The notes below the pieces were generated by a model. The model saw only the letters and a list, made by a program, of their open reading frames with translations, had not been told where the DNA came from and searched no databases. This document shows positions 1 to 8,061 of a DNA stretch of 64,000 nt, in pieces. The position numbers and the translations under genes are program-made. The stretch comes from Kaistella antarctica (GTDB lineage Bacteria > Bacteroidota > Bacteroidia > Flavobacteriales > Weeksellaceae). Numbering within the stretch: position 1 is the first letter of the stretch; each line of letters opens with the position of its first letter. The stretch is taken from contig NZ_FOIX01000001.1 of assembly GCF_900109615.1 (NCBI RefSeq), positions 892,055 to 956,054 of the forward strand. Direction: 5' to 3'.

Positions 1-143
1 GACCCAGTTTTCCCGATAAGGTAACAGAATCTTCCTTTTTTAATATTGAGGTTCACGTCATTCAGTACTGTGAAATTCTTCTGCGCAATTTTTGCATTTT
101 TCAGCTGGATTACATCTTGGCCTTCCTGATAAGTATGTGGCAT
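1..143 (-). CDS. ftsE: FtsE-like ABC transporter ATPase, 5' part only
   Basis: This is the start of a gene that runs off the left edge; 47 codons are visible. The protein opens MPHTYQEGQD, passes through VLNDVNLNIKKG and ends in LIGKTGS, the beginning of a Walker A loop. That is the N-terminus of an ABC ATPase. The sequence resembles the FtsE proteins of Flavobacteriia, which pair with FtsX in the membrane to control cell-wall hydrolases during division. Walker B and the signature motif lie outside the window, so a LolD-type ATPase is the main alternative. Confidence 0.65.
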   Translation of the reverse strand, partial: MPHTYQEGQDVIQLKNAKIAQKNFTVLNDVNLNIKKGRFCYLIGKTG

Positions 144-240
144 ATCTTGTTTAATTGTTATTGATGAATTAAGTATGCTAGAATAGCAGCCCAAAAATAG
201 AAAAAATCTTTCTTCTGAGCGTACACTTTAGCAATAATTA

Positions 241-277
241 ACAACAAAAAATGCTTGAAAAATTACTTTTCAAGCAT
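241..277 (-). terminator. Intrinsic terminator downstream of rpmH
   Basis: An 11-bp perfect stem (251-261 with 267-277, loop ATTAC) is followed on the minus strand by TTTTTGTTGT. It lies 26 bases past the rpmH stop and separates that gene from the FtsE-like gene. Confidence 0.8.
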
Positions 278-302
278 AATTATGTTGTGATAGTTCTAAA
301 GA

Positions 303-461
303 TTATCTCTTAGCTCTCTGTGTACTTACAGTTAAACTTCTTCTGCCTTTTGCTCTTCTAGCAGCCAATATTCTTCTGCCGTTAGGTGTTGACATTCTTA
401 AACGGAAACCGTGTTTGTTTCTCTTTTTTCTTACTGATGGCTGGAACGTTCTTTTTGGCAT
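303..461 (-). CDS. rpmH: 50S ribosomal protein L34
   Basis: A 52-residue, very basic protein starts MPKRTFQPS and ends STQRAKR. It contains the L34 core [18 protein letters not shown] followed by the conserved [10 protein letters not shown] segment. L34 is a small protein of the large ribosomal subunit that packs against 23S rRNA. Length and sequence are typical. It is transcribed alone, with its own terminator hairpin just downstream; in many bacteria it sits next to rnpA and dnaA, but neither is visible here. Confidence 0.97.
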   Translation of the reverse strand: MPKRTFQPSVRKKRNKHGFRLRMSTPNGRRILAARRAKGRRSLTVSTQRAKR

Positions 462-558
462 TGCTAATATTTTTTAGTAAAAACTTTATCTTATTTTTCA
501 GATTGCAAATATAGGAAACTTTTTATTTATTGCAAACATTATTTTAAATATTTCTTAA

Positions 559-591
559 GAAAAAGAGATCTACTCCTAAAAGTAAATCTCT
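559..591 (-). terminator. Terminator downstream of the first T9SS cargo gene
   Basis: The inverted repeat AGAGAT...ATCTCT (564-569 with 586-591), extended by an inner TACT/AGTA pairing, is followed on the minus strand by TTTTTCTT. It ends the transcript of the gene at 615-2030. Confidence 0.65.
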
Positions 592-614
592 TCTCCATTT
601 TTTTAATTGTGTAT

Positions 615-2030
615 TTATTTTTTACTAAATTTAGTGGTGGCACTTTTTCCTTCTTTGTCTTCCATTTTCAGGATGTAATTTCCTTTTGGCAGTTTTTGAG
701 TATCGATGGTATTTCCATCTACTTTTGTCGGGATTAATTTTCCGCTTACATCAAACACATTCGCCTGTTTTGGCTGCATTCCGTTTACAAATAAAACACC
801 AGTCGTAGGATTTGGATAGACATTTACTGCACCACCTTTAGGGTTATCTACTGTTTTAAGAAGTGTAGCACAATTTGCTGAAAGTACCGTAATGGTAAAA
901 TCTGCAGTGAATGCTGTATTTCCAGTTACTTCACTTGCTATAAGTATGATAGTAGTGTTTCCAGGTATAGTTACGTTCATTGTTTCCACTGCTCCACTTA
1001 GAGAACTATTTCCGATATCTCCTAAATAGTTTTGAGAGATATTTGCAGGATTGAAACTTCCGGTATAAGCCATTAAATGAACTTGTTTAAGTCCATCTGG
1101 ATCTGTGTTTTTTAAGCTTAATGTTACGCAATCTGGAGTAGCAGAAGTGTTTTGTAATGAGTAACTTTTGTAATGGAAAGCTCCACTACCGAAATCGCCC
1201 GGATAGACCTTAGCTGTGCCGCACGCAGAATGAATTCCGTCTCTTGTGATTCTTGGAGAGTGAGTAGGGTCGGTGGGTAAAATTCTTCCTGTAAATACTT
1301 TGCAAGAACTTGATTCTGTTCCATCTAAACTGAATTGTAAATCTTTTAACTGACCTGCAATACAGATAGATCCAGTGTTCCAATTGGTAGTACAAGTTGA
1401 TCCAAAACCAGCTCCTGGGTTTTTCCAAGCGTACGGCTGATTTAAGGTGCTGCTATCATTGTAAGTGCTCCAGAACCATTGACCACCGCTCAAGTCCATA
1501 ATTGCTTGTACAGAAACCCAATAAGTTCCTTCAGTTAGAGACATTGGAGTTGCTAATTTTAATGAGGGACTTGCAGAACCCGAAGCAAGAGTCACAGCTT
1601 CTGTTCTTATGATGCTCGAAGGCAAATTAGTTCCACTATTACTGTAAAATGTTACATTATAAGCGGTAGGATAAGTGCCTGATTGCAAATAACCATTAGC
1701 ATTCACTGAAGTTATATTCCAAACTTTATTAGCAGGAACTTTAAAATCATCTGCAGCATTAGCAATATACTGATTATTAGCAGCTTCAAATTGCTGTGAA
1801 GTGATATTGTCCGTCAATAATGGATTTTGACCATAAATTCTCGGATTAATTAGATTTTGCGCGTTAAATTCATTTTGATAATCTTGCACCGTTAAAAATG
1901 CCTTCGAGGGGTATTTATAGACGATTGGTTTTGTCTCCACTTTCGGCGGGGTAACATCGGTAGACCGATTTGTTTGCGCTATTAAAAGCAAGTTGCAAAC
2001 AGTAAGCAACAATAGAGTAATTTTTTTCAT
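615..2030 (-). CDS. Secreted protein with T9SS type A sorting domain
   Basis: The 471-residue protein has a Sec signal peptide (MKKITLLLLTVCNLLLIAQ) and, from about residue 400, a T9SS type A C-terminal domain with the marker VYPNPTTGVLFV and the closing LPKGNYILKMEDKEGK. Proteins of this kind cross the inner membrane by Sec and the outer membrane by the type IX system and are then released or anchored at the surface. The middle part is beta-rich with several cysteines, but I recognise no catalytic domain, so its function is unknown. It is monocistronic, bounded by a terminator at 559-591. Confidence 0.88.
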   Translation of the reverse strand: MKKITLLLLTVCNLLLIAQTNRSTDVTPPKVETKPIVYKYPSKAFLTVQDYQNEFNAQNLINPRIYGQNPLLTDNITSQQFEAANNQYIANAADDFKVPANKVWNITSVNANGYLQSGTYPTAYNVTFYSNSGTNLPSSIIRTEAVTLASGSASPSLKLATPMSLTEGTYWVSVQAIMDLSGGQWFWSTYNDSSTLNQPYAWKNPGAGFGSTCTTNWNTGSICIAGQLKDLQFSLDGTESSSCKVFTGRILPTDPTHSPRITRDGIHSACGTAKVYPGDFGSGAFHYKSYSLQNTSATPDCVTLSLKNTDPDGLKQVHLMAYTGSFNPANISQNYLGDIGNSSLSGAVETMNVTIPGNTTIILIASEVTGNTAFTADFTITVLSANCATLLKTVDNPKGGAVNVYPNPTTGVLFVNGMQPKQANVFDVSGKLIPTKVDGNTIDTQKLPKGNYILKMEDKEGKSATTKFSKK

Positions 2031-2191
2031 GGTTAAAAGTTTTAAAGGTTAATTATTAAGATATATGTTCAAATTCAGTAAAATAAAAACTTGCTAAATC
2101 GATGATTAATCTGCTAAAAGCTGAATAACTTTTTATTTATAGTCCGACTAAACTCGTAGAGCAAAAGTCGACAGATTAATTAAGTTTCAGT

Positions 2192-2257
2192 ACTGTTAAA
2201 ACACCCTTTTTGATTGGTTTAATCACCCTATTTTAATAGGTGTTTTCACTGTTAAAA
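2192..2257. repeat. Direct repeat and palindrome in a promoter region
   Basis: ACTGTTAAAA occurs at 2192-2201 and again at 2248-2257. Between them is the perfect palindrome CCTATTTTAATAGG. The block lies between the divergent genes at 2030 (minus) and 2331 (plus), upstream of the -7 box at 2301, and could be an operator. No function is shown. Confidence 0.4.
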
Positions 2258-2300
2258 TCTTTTTTGTCTCACTGAATCGCCCTAAAATAAAAACAAAACC

Positions 2301-2308
2301 TATCTTTG
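2301..2308 (+). promoter_or_regulatory. -7 promoter element of the nrnA-like gene
   Basis: TATCTTTG matches the Bacteroidota sigma-ABfr -7 consensus TAnnTTTG and lies 22 bases before the start codon at 2331. Confidence 0.7.
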
Positions 2309-2330
2309 CTCTTCTAAAAAATCCTAATTA

Positions 2331-3338
2331 ATGTTTACCTCATCCGAACTTTCAGAGATTCAAAAACTGTTAACTCCCAACCATAATATTGTAATCATCA
2401 CGCATTATAATCCAGATGGAGATGCGATTGGCTCTAGTCTCGGATTGAAGCATTTCTTAAAGCAAAAGGGGTTAGAAGCCAACATCATTGTTCCTAATGA
2501 TTTTCCTAAATTTTTAAAATGGATGCCTGGAGCTAAACAAATTATTATTGCGGATTATAAAAGAAAGCAAGCCGGAGAAGCAATCTATAATGCAGATGTT
2601 ATTTTTGTATTAGATTTTAACGCCTCCCACCGGAGTGGGAATTTAGTAGGACCATGGATTGAAAAAGCGCGGGCGACGAAAATATTAATTGACCACCATC
2701 AACAACCTGATGATTTCGATTATATTTATTCTGATGTGACTATTCCAGCAACTTCGCAGATGATTTATCATTTCATTCAAGAATTGAATGAAGAGAATTT
2801 GGTAAATCAGGAAATTGCTGAATGTTTGTATACTGGTATTATGACTGATACTGGCGGTTTCCGATTTCGTTCCACCAGCGCAACTACTCACAGGATTGTT
2901 GCTAATTTAATTGAAAAAGGGGCAGATCCTGCCACGATTACTTCAAATACTTGGGACACCAACACGGTTTCAAGATTACAACTTTTGGCTTTAATTTTAG
3001 GCAGAATAGAAGTGGTGAAAGAAGGTAAAGTAGCGATTCTCTGGCTTAAACGTGACGAATTAAAAGAATTTGGTTTTCAGAAAGGAGATACCGAAGGTTT
3101 TGTTAATTACGGATTGAGCATCATGGGAACTCAGGTTGCAGCTTTTTTCATGGAGGATTTATATGATGATTTTATCAAAATTTCTTTCCGCTCTAAAGAT
3201 GAGGTTGATGTCAATCAGTTTTCCAGAAATTATTTTAACGGTGGTGGCCACATTAACGCAGCTGGAGGAAAGTATATGAAATCCATGGAAGAAACTATTG
3301 TAGATTTTAAAGAAAAAATTGAACAGGAAGATTTTTAA
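2331..3338 (+). CDS. nrnA: DHH family phosphoesterase, NrnA type (oligoribonuclease/pAp phosphatase)
   Basis: The 335-residue protein carries the DHH phosphoesterase motifs in order: HYNPDGDAIGSSL (about residues 25-37), the DFN segment near residue 93, the DHH triad in LIDHHQQPD, DTGGFRF near residue 173, and a C-terminal DHHA1 substrate-binding motif GGGHINAAGG. NrnA-type enzymes degrade nano-RNAs of 2-5 nucleotides and dephosphorylate pAp to AMP using two Mn ions. The length matches the family. It has its own promoter at 2301. A c-di-NMP-specific phosphodiesterase of the same fold is less likely because no GGDEF or transmembrane part is present. Confidence 0.88.
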   Translation: MFTSSELSEIQKLLTPNHNIVIITHYNPDGDAIGSSLGLKHFLKQKGLEANIIVPNDFPKFLKWMPGAKQIIIADYKRKQAGEAIYNADVIFVLDFNASHRSGNLVGPWIEKARATKILIDHHQQPDDFDYIYSDVTIPATSQMIYHFIQELNEENLVNQEIAECLYTGIMTDTGGFRFRSTSATTHRIVANLIEKGADPATITSNTWDTNTVSRLQLLALILGRIEVVKEGKVAILWLKRDELKEFGFQKGDTEGFVNYGLSIMGTQVAAFFMEDLYDDFIKISFRSKDEVDVNQFSRNYFNGGGHINAAGGKYMKSMEETIVDFKEKIEQEDF

Positions 3339-3792
3339 TTTTTCACAAAATGTGAGTGGTACGAATATTTATAATCTTTGAAGCACCGCATTTTTAAATC
3401 TTTTTCCAAGATTATCAGAAAAGCTATTCTGGCATTAGGTTGCAGTCATGAACATGCGGGCTAACGATTGCACAATTTCAAAATATTTGTTAATAGGCAT
3501 TCCCTCTTCCTCTTTAGGCAAGAGGCGTTCCTGTTTTGTTAATTCTCACAGCAGTTTTAGGTTAAAACAGAGCTTTCAAATTCAAGTACCAACTCAATCT
3601 CTTTCAAAAAAGAATTATCTCTTGTTAAAAAAAAGAACGTTTGTCAATATTTTAGTTCTTATTTTTACGCGTAGGAATGCTTATGGCAATTATTGTGAGC
3701 GTTTAAAAGAATGTTTATTTTTTGGCGAGATTAGTAAATATTCATCATTATTTAACTTATAATAGATAATTTTCGATTGATATGCGATTTCT
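3339..3792. other. Intergenic stretch with no supported gene
   Basis: About 450 AT-rich bases separate the nrnA-like gene from the next T9SS gene. A 104-codon open frame at 3448-3762 has no recognisable domain, signal peptide or ribosome binding site and an unnatural composition, so I do not call it. A small hairpin (CCTCTT/AAGAGG near 3510-3530) is present without a U-tract. Confidence 0.5.
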
Positions 3793-3823
3793 TTGCGTAT
3801 TAAATTATAAATATTTATATTTG
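3793..3823 (+). promoter_or_regulatory. Promoter of the 569-residue T9SS protein
   Basis: TTG at 3793-3795 and TATATTTG at 3816-3823 are separated by 20 bases, the usual -33/-7 spacing in Bacteroidota. The start codon follows at 3851. Confidence 0.7.
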
Positions 3824-3850
3824 GAACAAGTTTAACCAAAAAAAATTTTT

Positions 3851-5560
3851 ATGAAAAAAATTCTATTTTCTTTATTTGCAACGGCAGCTTTATTTGCCGG
3901 CGATGCAATGAAAGCCCAAACTGTTCTATTCGAAGACAGTTTTGAAACGTATACAGATTTCGACATTGCTAATGTTGGTAACTGGACACTCATCGATGTT
4001 GACCTAAAAACTACTTACGGCTTTAATGGGGTTACATTTCCTAATACACAAGTAGCAAAATCTTTTCAAGTTTTTAATTCTACAACTACAACACCACCGC
4101 TTGATCCTACAGCAGCCTCAAACTGGACCGCAAAAACAGGATTGAAAGCGATGGTTTGTTTTGCGGCAGACTCTGCTCCTTGGAATAATGACTGGTTAGT
4201 TTCACCGCAAGTGCTGATACCAGCAGGCGGAGGCGCAAAATTAAGTTTTTGGGGAAAAGGCTGCGACGCGACTTATGGTGCTGAAAAATTTAAAGTGTTA
4301 GTGTCTACGACGGGAACTGCAGTGGGAGATTTTACCGCAATTTCAGGGGTGACAATTACCCCTTCTGACGCTGGTTGGCATGAGTACACTTATAATTTAA
4401 ATGCTTATGCGGGACAACAAATTCATGTTGCGATCCAATGTACATCTGAAGACCAGTTTGGTTTTGCAGTTGATGATTTTAAAATTATTAGTACTGTGAT
4501 TCCTACCGTTGCTCCTGATTGTCCGACTTTAAGTTCACCTGCGAATGCAGCAGTAGGAGTTTCTGCTCCTGTTGCAACGTTAACTTGGGCTGCACCTGTA
4601 GCCGGTAGTGCGGTAGATTCTTATGATGTTTACTTGGATCAAAATGCAAATCCAACTACTCTTCTAGGAAATGCAAATGCGTTAACATATAATGCAACAG
4701 GATTACTTCCGTCAACTACTTATTATTGGAAAGTTGTGCCTAGAAATGATGCTGGTACTGCCACAGGATGTACAGTTTATTCTTTCACAACTAAAGCAGA
4801 TCCTTTTGCTCCTTACTGTGGACCTTTAACTTATACAAGTGGTGTAGAGCCTATCACTTCAGTGGATTTTGGAGGAATGCTCAATACTTCACCTGCTGCA
4901 ACAACTTCTTCTGCACACGAAGTGTTTACAGATAAAATTGCGACGGTAGAACAAGGTAAACCTTATACTATTAATTTAAAAGGAAATACTGGTGGAACCT
5001 ATACGAATAGATTCATTGTTTTCATAGACTGGAATCAGGATGGCGATTTCTTAGATGCTGGCGAAACTTATTTTGCAACAGGTACAGGAATAACAATTAA
5101 TACCTCTACAGGAACTGATGCGAAATTTGCGACCGGATCTATTGCAGTTCCAGCTGGAGCAATGTTAGGAAATACCCGAATGAGAATTAAGAAAAACTTC
5201 GGTACAACTGCTTATCCTAATCCTTGTTTCTCTGCTGGTACCCTTGCTACAGGATCAACTGCAGGATATGGCCAAGCTGAAGACTATACAGTAAATGTTA
5301 CCGCAGCTCCTTTAGGGACAGCAAATAATGCCAAATCTCAAATGTCTGTTTATCCAAACCCAGTAAAAGAGGTCTTGAATATTGCAGCAGCAGATAAAAA
5401 AGTATCGGAAGTTACTTTCTATTCTGTAGATGGTAAATTGGTGAAATCAGTTAAAGAAAATGTTTCAACTGTGAATGTGTCAGCTCTTCCAAAAGGAGTG
5501 TACATCGTTAAGGTTAAAACTTCTGATGCTGAAAAATCTTTCAAAGTAATTAAAGATTAA
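3851..5560 (+). CDS. Multidomain T9SS surface protein (cleaved-adhesin, FN3, GEVED, sorting domain)
   Basis: The 569-residue protein has a signal peptide ending near AMKAQ. About residues 25-213 form a cleaved-adhesin/choice-of-anchor J module (LFEDSFE near the start, NNDWLVSPQV in the middle, FAVDDFKI at the end). An Ig/FN3-like module follows with the YYWKVVPRND motif (about 220-315). A GEVED module then shows IDWNQDGDF and GYGQAEDYTVNV (about 390-482). The final 70 residues are a T9SS type A sorting domain (SVYPNPVKEVLNI). It is predicted to be exported and surface-displayed, with an adhesive or carbohydrate-binding role by family analogy only. A strong terminator follows. Confidence 0.9.
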   Translation: MKKILFSLFATAALFAGDAMKAQTVLFEDSFETYTDFDIANVGNWTLIDVDLKTTYGFNGVTFPNTQVAKSFQVFNSTTTTPPLDPTAASNWTAKTGLKAMVCFAADSAPWNNDWLVSPQVLIPAGGGAKLSFWGKGCDATYGAEKFKVLVSTTGTAVGDFTAISGVTITPSDAGWHEYTYNLNAYAGQQIHVAIQCTSEDQFGFAVDDFKIISTVIPTVAPDCPTLSSPANAAVGVSAPVATLTWAAPVAGSAVDSYDVYLDQNANPTTLLGNANALTYNATGLLPSTTYYWKVVPRNDAGTATGCTVYSFTTKADPFAPYCGPLTYTSGVEPITSVDFGGMLNTSPAATTSSAHEVFTDKIATVEQGKPYTINLKGNTGGTYTNRFIVFIDWNQDGDFLDAGETYFATGTGITINTSTGTDAKFATGSIAVPAGAMLGNTRMRIKKNFGTTAYPNPCFSAGTLATGSTAGYGQAEDYTVNVTAAPLGTANNAKSQMSVYPNPVKEVLNIAAADKKVSEVTFYSVDGKLVKSVKENVSTVNVSALPKGVYIVKVKTSDAEKSFKVIKD

Positions 5561-5580
5561 TCACTGTATCATATAATAGG

Positions 5581-5609
5581 AAAGGTTGTCGAAAGACAAC
5601 CTTTTTTTA
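5581..5609 (+). terminator. Strong intrinsic terminator
   Basis: AAAGGTTGTC-GAAA-GACAACCTTT is a 10-bp stem with a GNRA-type tetraloop, followed directly by a T run. It ends the 3851-5560 transcript. Confidence 0.92.
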
Positions 5610-5662
5610 TTTCAAATAATTGAAATCTTTTACATCTACTATTCCTTTTAAGAATATTCGTC

Positions 5663-6445
5663 TTAAAGAATATAATTTTTCGGCAACTGATGCAATAATT
5701 CTGTATTGATTATTTCCGCACAAATACTGGCCTTTTCCCAATGTCCATTATGTCCGCAGTCTAATAAATAAGATTTGATATTGGTTTGATCGGGTACATG
5801 ATTAAGCACTGTTTCACTTTTTACAGCATTGTCGTGCTTACCCGCAATTACTAGAATTTTTCCTTCGAAATTTTTCAGAACTGAAGTTTTATCAGTTCTT
5901 TCAATCATTCCCTTCACTGCAGCTATAACGCCCTCATTTTTAGTAGAAAGGGCAATTTCTTTTGCGTGTTCGATTTTACCTTCCAAAAAATTTTTCTCAT
6001 TTGGATTAAATAAATTAGGAATTCCAGCATTGACGTAAGTCGGAAAAGCTTCTTTAATAATGCGTAAACTTTTTTGTCGCTGTTCTTTTTTTTCATCATC
6101 ATCAGCAAAATAGGAGGAGAAAAATAAAGTAATGCTTTTCAATACTTCTGGAAACTTTTCAGCAAAAGCCAAAGTGGCATAACCGCCCATCGAATGACCG
6201 AGCAGATGAAATTTCTTAATATTTAAAGAATCAGTTACTTTTTTCACCTCAGTTGCCATCAGATCCATCGTGTGGATTTCATCATAAATTTTTGATAAAC
6301 CATGTCCGGGCAAATCAATTTTGATAAGTGTGAAGTTCTTTGACAAATGAGGTTCCATTTCCTTCCAAATTGTTCGGTTTTCCATAAACCCATGAAGTAA
6401 AACAAGTTGTTCTTCTCCACTGCCGGCTATTTCGTAATTTAACAT
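5663..6445 (-). CDS. Alpha/beta hydrolase
   Basis: The 260-residue protein has the alpha/beta hydrolase landmarks: an oxyanion loop HGFMENRTIW (about residues 18-27), DLPGHG, the nucleophile elbow GHSMGG with Ser85, an acidic residue in AGKHDN, and the catalytic His in DCGHNGHWEK near the C-terminus. It resembles MenH/BioH-like esterases, but the substrate cannot be read from sequence. It has no signal peptide and is presumably cytoplasmic. Its start lies 12 bases downstream of the stop of the lipoprotein gene on the same strand, so the two, and perhaps dtd upstream, may be co-transcribed. Confidence 0.85.
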   Translation of the reverse strand: MLNYEIAGSGEEQLVLLHGFMENRTIWKEMEPHLSKNFTLIKIDLPGHGLSKIYDEIHTMDLMATEVKKVTDSLNIKKFHLLGHSMGGYATLAFAEKFPEVLKSITLFFSSYFADDDEKKEQRQKSLRIIKEAFPTYVNAGIPNLFNPNEKNFLEGKIEHAKEIALSTKNEGVIAAVKGMIERTDKTSVLKNFEGKILVIAGKHDNAVKSETVLNHVPDQTNIKSYLLDCGHNGHWEKASICAEIINTELLHQLPKNYIL

Positions 6446-6457
6446 GATAGGTGATTT

Positions 6458-6964
6458 TTAATAGTAGAGATCGATATAGTCAACAAATCCTGAACCATTC
6501 ACCTTATTCTGAAGTCTCCAGAAATTTCCTTTTCCTTCATTGAAAAAGGTGGTTGGCTTAGTTCTTTTATAAATTGTTCCGTTTATCTTTTGAGTGATTT
6601 CACCCTCAAAATTAAGATGCTTTTCGGTAACTCTTTTTACCGTTCCTTTTATTTCTAAAATGTTAGTACCTGATTTGGCATTTCCCGCAACATTATATAA
6701 ATCTCTTCCAAAATTTTTAAAAGTGAGAGTTCCAGTAAATCCAGTAGTTTCATCGGAACTAAATTTGAGTTGATGTTTGCCACTTAAATCTGTCAAAACA
6801 TTTTGTTGATTTCTGATCGCGATGCTATCGTTCAATTTCTGCCGTTCGACATTAATTGATTCGATTTTTTTGTTTTCAGGAGAAACGTCATTTACATTTT
6901 TAAGCTCTTTTTTTGAACAGGATAAAAGAGTAAAAGCGGAAGTAATAAGGAAAGCTTTTTTCAT
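6458..6964 (-). CDS. Hypothetical lipoprotein
   Basis: I chose the start at 6964 because it gives a compact lipoprotein signal, MKKAFLITSAFTLLSC, with lipobox LLSC; a start 8 codons earlier would bury it. The mature 150 or so residues contain a predicted beta-rich repeat such as GTLTFKNFGRD and GEITQKINGTIYKR, suggesting a small beta-barrel or calycin-like fold, but I recognise no family. It is predicted to be lipid-anchored in the periplasm. It lies between dtd (69 bases upstream) and the alpha/beta hydrolase on the same strand. Confidence 0.7.
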   Translation of the reverse strand: MKKAFLITSAFTLLSCSKKELKNVNDVSPENKKIESINVERQKLNDSIAIRNQQNVLTDLSGKHQLKFSSDETTGFTGTLTFKNFGRDLYNVAGNAKSGTNILEIKGTVKRVTEKHLNFEGEITQKINGTIYKRTKPTTFFNEGKGNFWRLQNKVNGSGFVDYIDLYY

Positions 6965-7033
6965 TTTTAATAATACTATTTTGCTCAAATTTAATTAAAA
7001 ATAAGAGTTGTTTTGTTGTTAAGAAAAATTAAT

Positions 7034-7483
7034 TTAAAGTTTAGTTTTAGAATCCATCACAATGGTAACAGGTCCATCGTTAACCAAAGAAACTTTCATA
7101 TCGGCACCAAAAATACCGCTCTCGATTTTTAAATTAGATTTTGAAAGTTCAGTTTTGAAATATTCAAATAACGGAATGGCTTTTTCTGGTTTCGCAGCTT
7201 TAATGAAAGACGGGCGGTTCCCCTTTCTATAGTCAGCGATTAAAGTGAATTGACTGATACAAAGAATTTCTCCCGAAGTATCCAACACAGACAAATTTAG
7301 CTTGCCTTCTTGATCGCCGAAAATTCTTAGATTCAGTATTTTCTGAACGAGCCAATCTGCATCAGCTTGCTCATCTTCTTCGTCAATTCCTATCAATAAA
7401 AGTAAACCGTGGGCAATTTCACCTGCGATTTTGCCATCAACTTTCACCTTTGCTTCAGATACTCTTTGGATAACTGTTTTCAT
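7034..7483 (-). CDS. dtd: D-aminoacyl-tRNA deacylase
   Basis: The 149-residue protein starts MKTVIQRVSEAKV, typical of DTD. It contains both active-site signatures: SQFTLIADYRKGNRPSF with the SQFTL threonine (about residue 83), and NDGPVTIVMDSKTKL at the C-terminus, matching NxGPxT. The enzyme removes D-amino acids (and glycine from tRNA-Ala) from mischarged tRNAs as a proofreading step in the cytoplasm. Length and motifs are complete, so it should be active. Confidence 0.96.
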   Translation of the reverse strand: MKTVIQRVSEAKVKVDGKIAGEIAHGLLLLIGIDEEDEQADADWLVQKILNLRIFGDQEGKLNLSVLDTSGEILCISQFTLIADYRKGNRPSFIKAAKPEKAIPLFEYFKTELSKSNLKIESGIFGADMKVSLVNDGPVTIVMDSKTKL

Positions 7484-7511
7484 TTTTTAAAAAATAGATA
7501 CGAAATGAGGA

Positions 7512-7961
7512 TTAATAATAGATTGACAGAATCTTGCTGTTAGTATCGTAACTAAAAGGATAAGTCTTTGGAGGGACTTGTGCAATTTTCGTTGGTTCAC
7601 CTGTAATGGTAATCCATTCGGCGCCATCTTTGGGACAAACTATTTTAATATCATTTTCCACACTTAAAGTTGTATTCGTGTCCGGGCAAAGATGAGGTGC
7701 GTTGCGATCAAATGCTTTAAATCCATTCGTTGTTCTGATCACAATTAAACCGCGTGTGCCAGCTTGTTGCTCGTTCACATAAATCCAGCCGCCAACATTT
7801 TGTAAAGCAAAATAAGCAGGAAGGTTGAGGTTGAGAACCACGTTAATAGGCGTCGTTGGGAAACAAGATACTGTCTCCTCTCGACTGCTGCAAGAATTAA
7901 TATTTAAAATGCTAAAAATGAGAATTATGGAGAAAAAGACCTTTGAAATATATGTTTTCAT
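7512..7961 (-). CDS. Rieske-like lipoprotein lacking the full cluster ligand set
   Basis: A 149-residue lipoprotein has the signal MKTYISKVFFSIILIFSILN followed by the lipobox-like INSC. The C-terminal half follows the Rieske pattern: NAPHLCPD occupies the position of box 1 (normally Cys-x-His), and VCPKDGAEW that of box 2 (normally CPxHG), followed by TGEPT and a closing LSIYY strand. In box 1 Ala replaces the first Cys, and in box 2 Asp replaces His, so only one His and one Cys of the four 2Fe-2S ligands remain. It probably keeps the fold without a conventional cluster. It is divergent from greA. Confidence 0.75.
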   Translation of the reverse strand: MKTYISKVFFSIILIFSILNINSCSSREETVSCFPTTPINVVLNLNLPAYFALQNVGGWIYVNEQQAGTRGLIVIRTTNGFKAFDRNAPHLCPDTNTTLSVENDIKIVCPKDGAEWITITGEPTKIAQVPPKTYPFSYDTNSKILSIYY

Positions 7962-7975
7962 TTAAAATTAATTTA

Positions 7976-7983
7976 TATCTTTG
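7976..7983 (+). promoter_or_regulatory. -7 element of the greA promoter
   Basis: TATCTTTG matches TAnnTTTG. Transcription would begin near 7990, giving a leader of about 70 bases that contains the hairpin at 8010-8025. Confidence 0.75.
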
Positions 7984-8009
7984 TGAAACAAATCAACACA
8001 AAAAACATT

Positions 8010-8036
8010 GTCCGACAAATGTCGGATTATTTTTTT
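8010..8036 (+). promoter_or_regulatory. Terminator-like hairpin inside the greA leader
   Basis: TCCGAC-AAAT-GTCGGA is a perfect 6-bp stem followed by TTATTTTTTTAT. It lies about 20 bases after the predicted start of transcription and 37 bases before the greA ATG. No plus-strand gene ends upstream of it, because the flanking gene is divergent. It therefore looks like a leader terminator that would release a short RNA of about 45 bases. Confidence 0.7.
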
Positions 8037-8061
8037 ATACTAACGTTAAATATTAGAAATT

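Noticed and set aside
3448..3762. 104-codon open frame
   Set aside because: No domain, signal peptide or start context, odd composition, and no recognisable relative; probably chance in AT-rich DNA.
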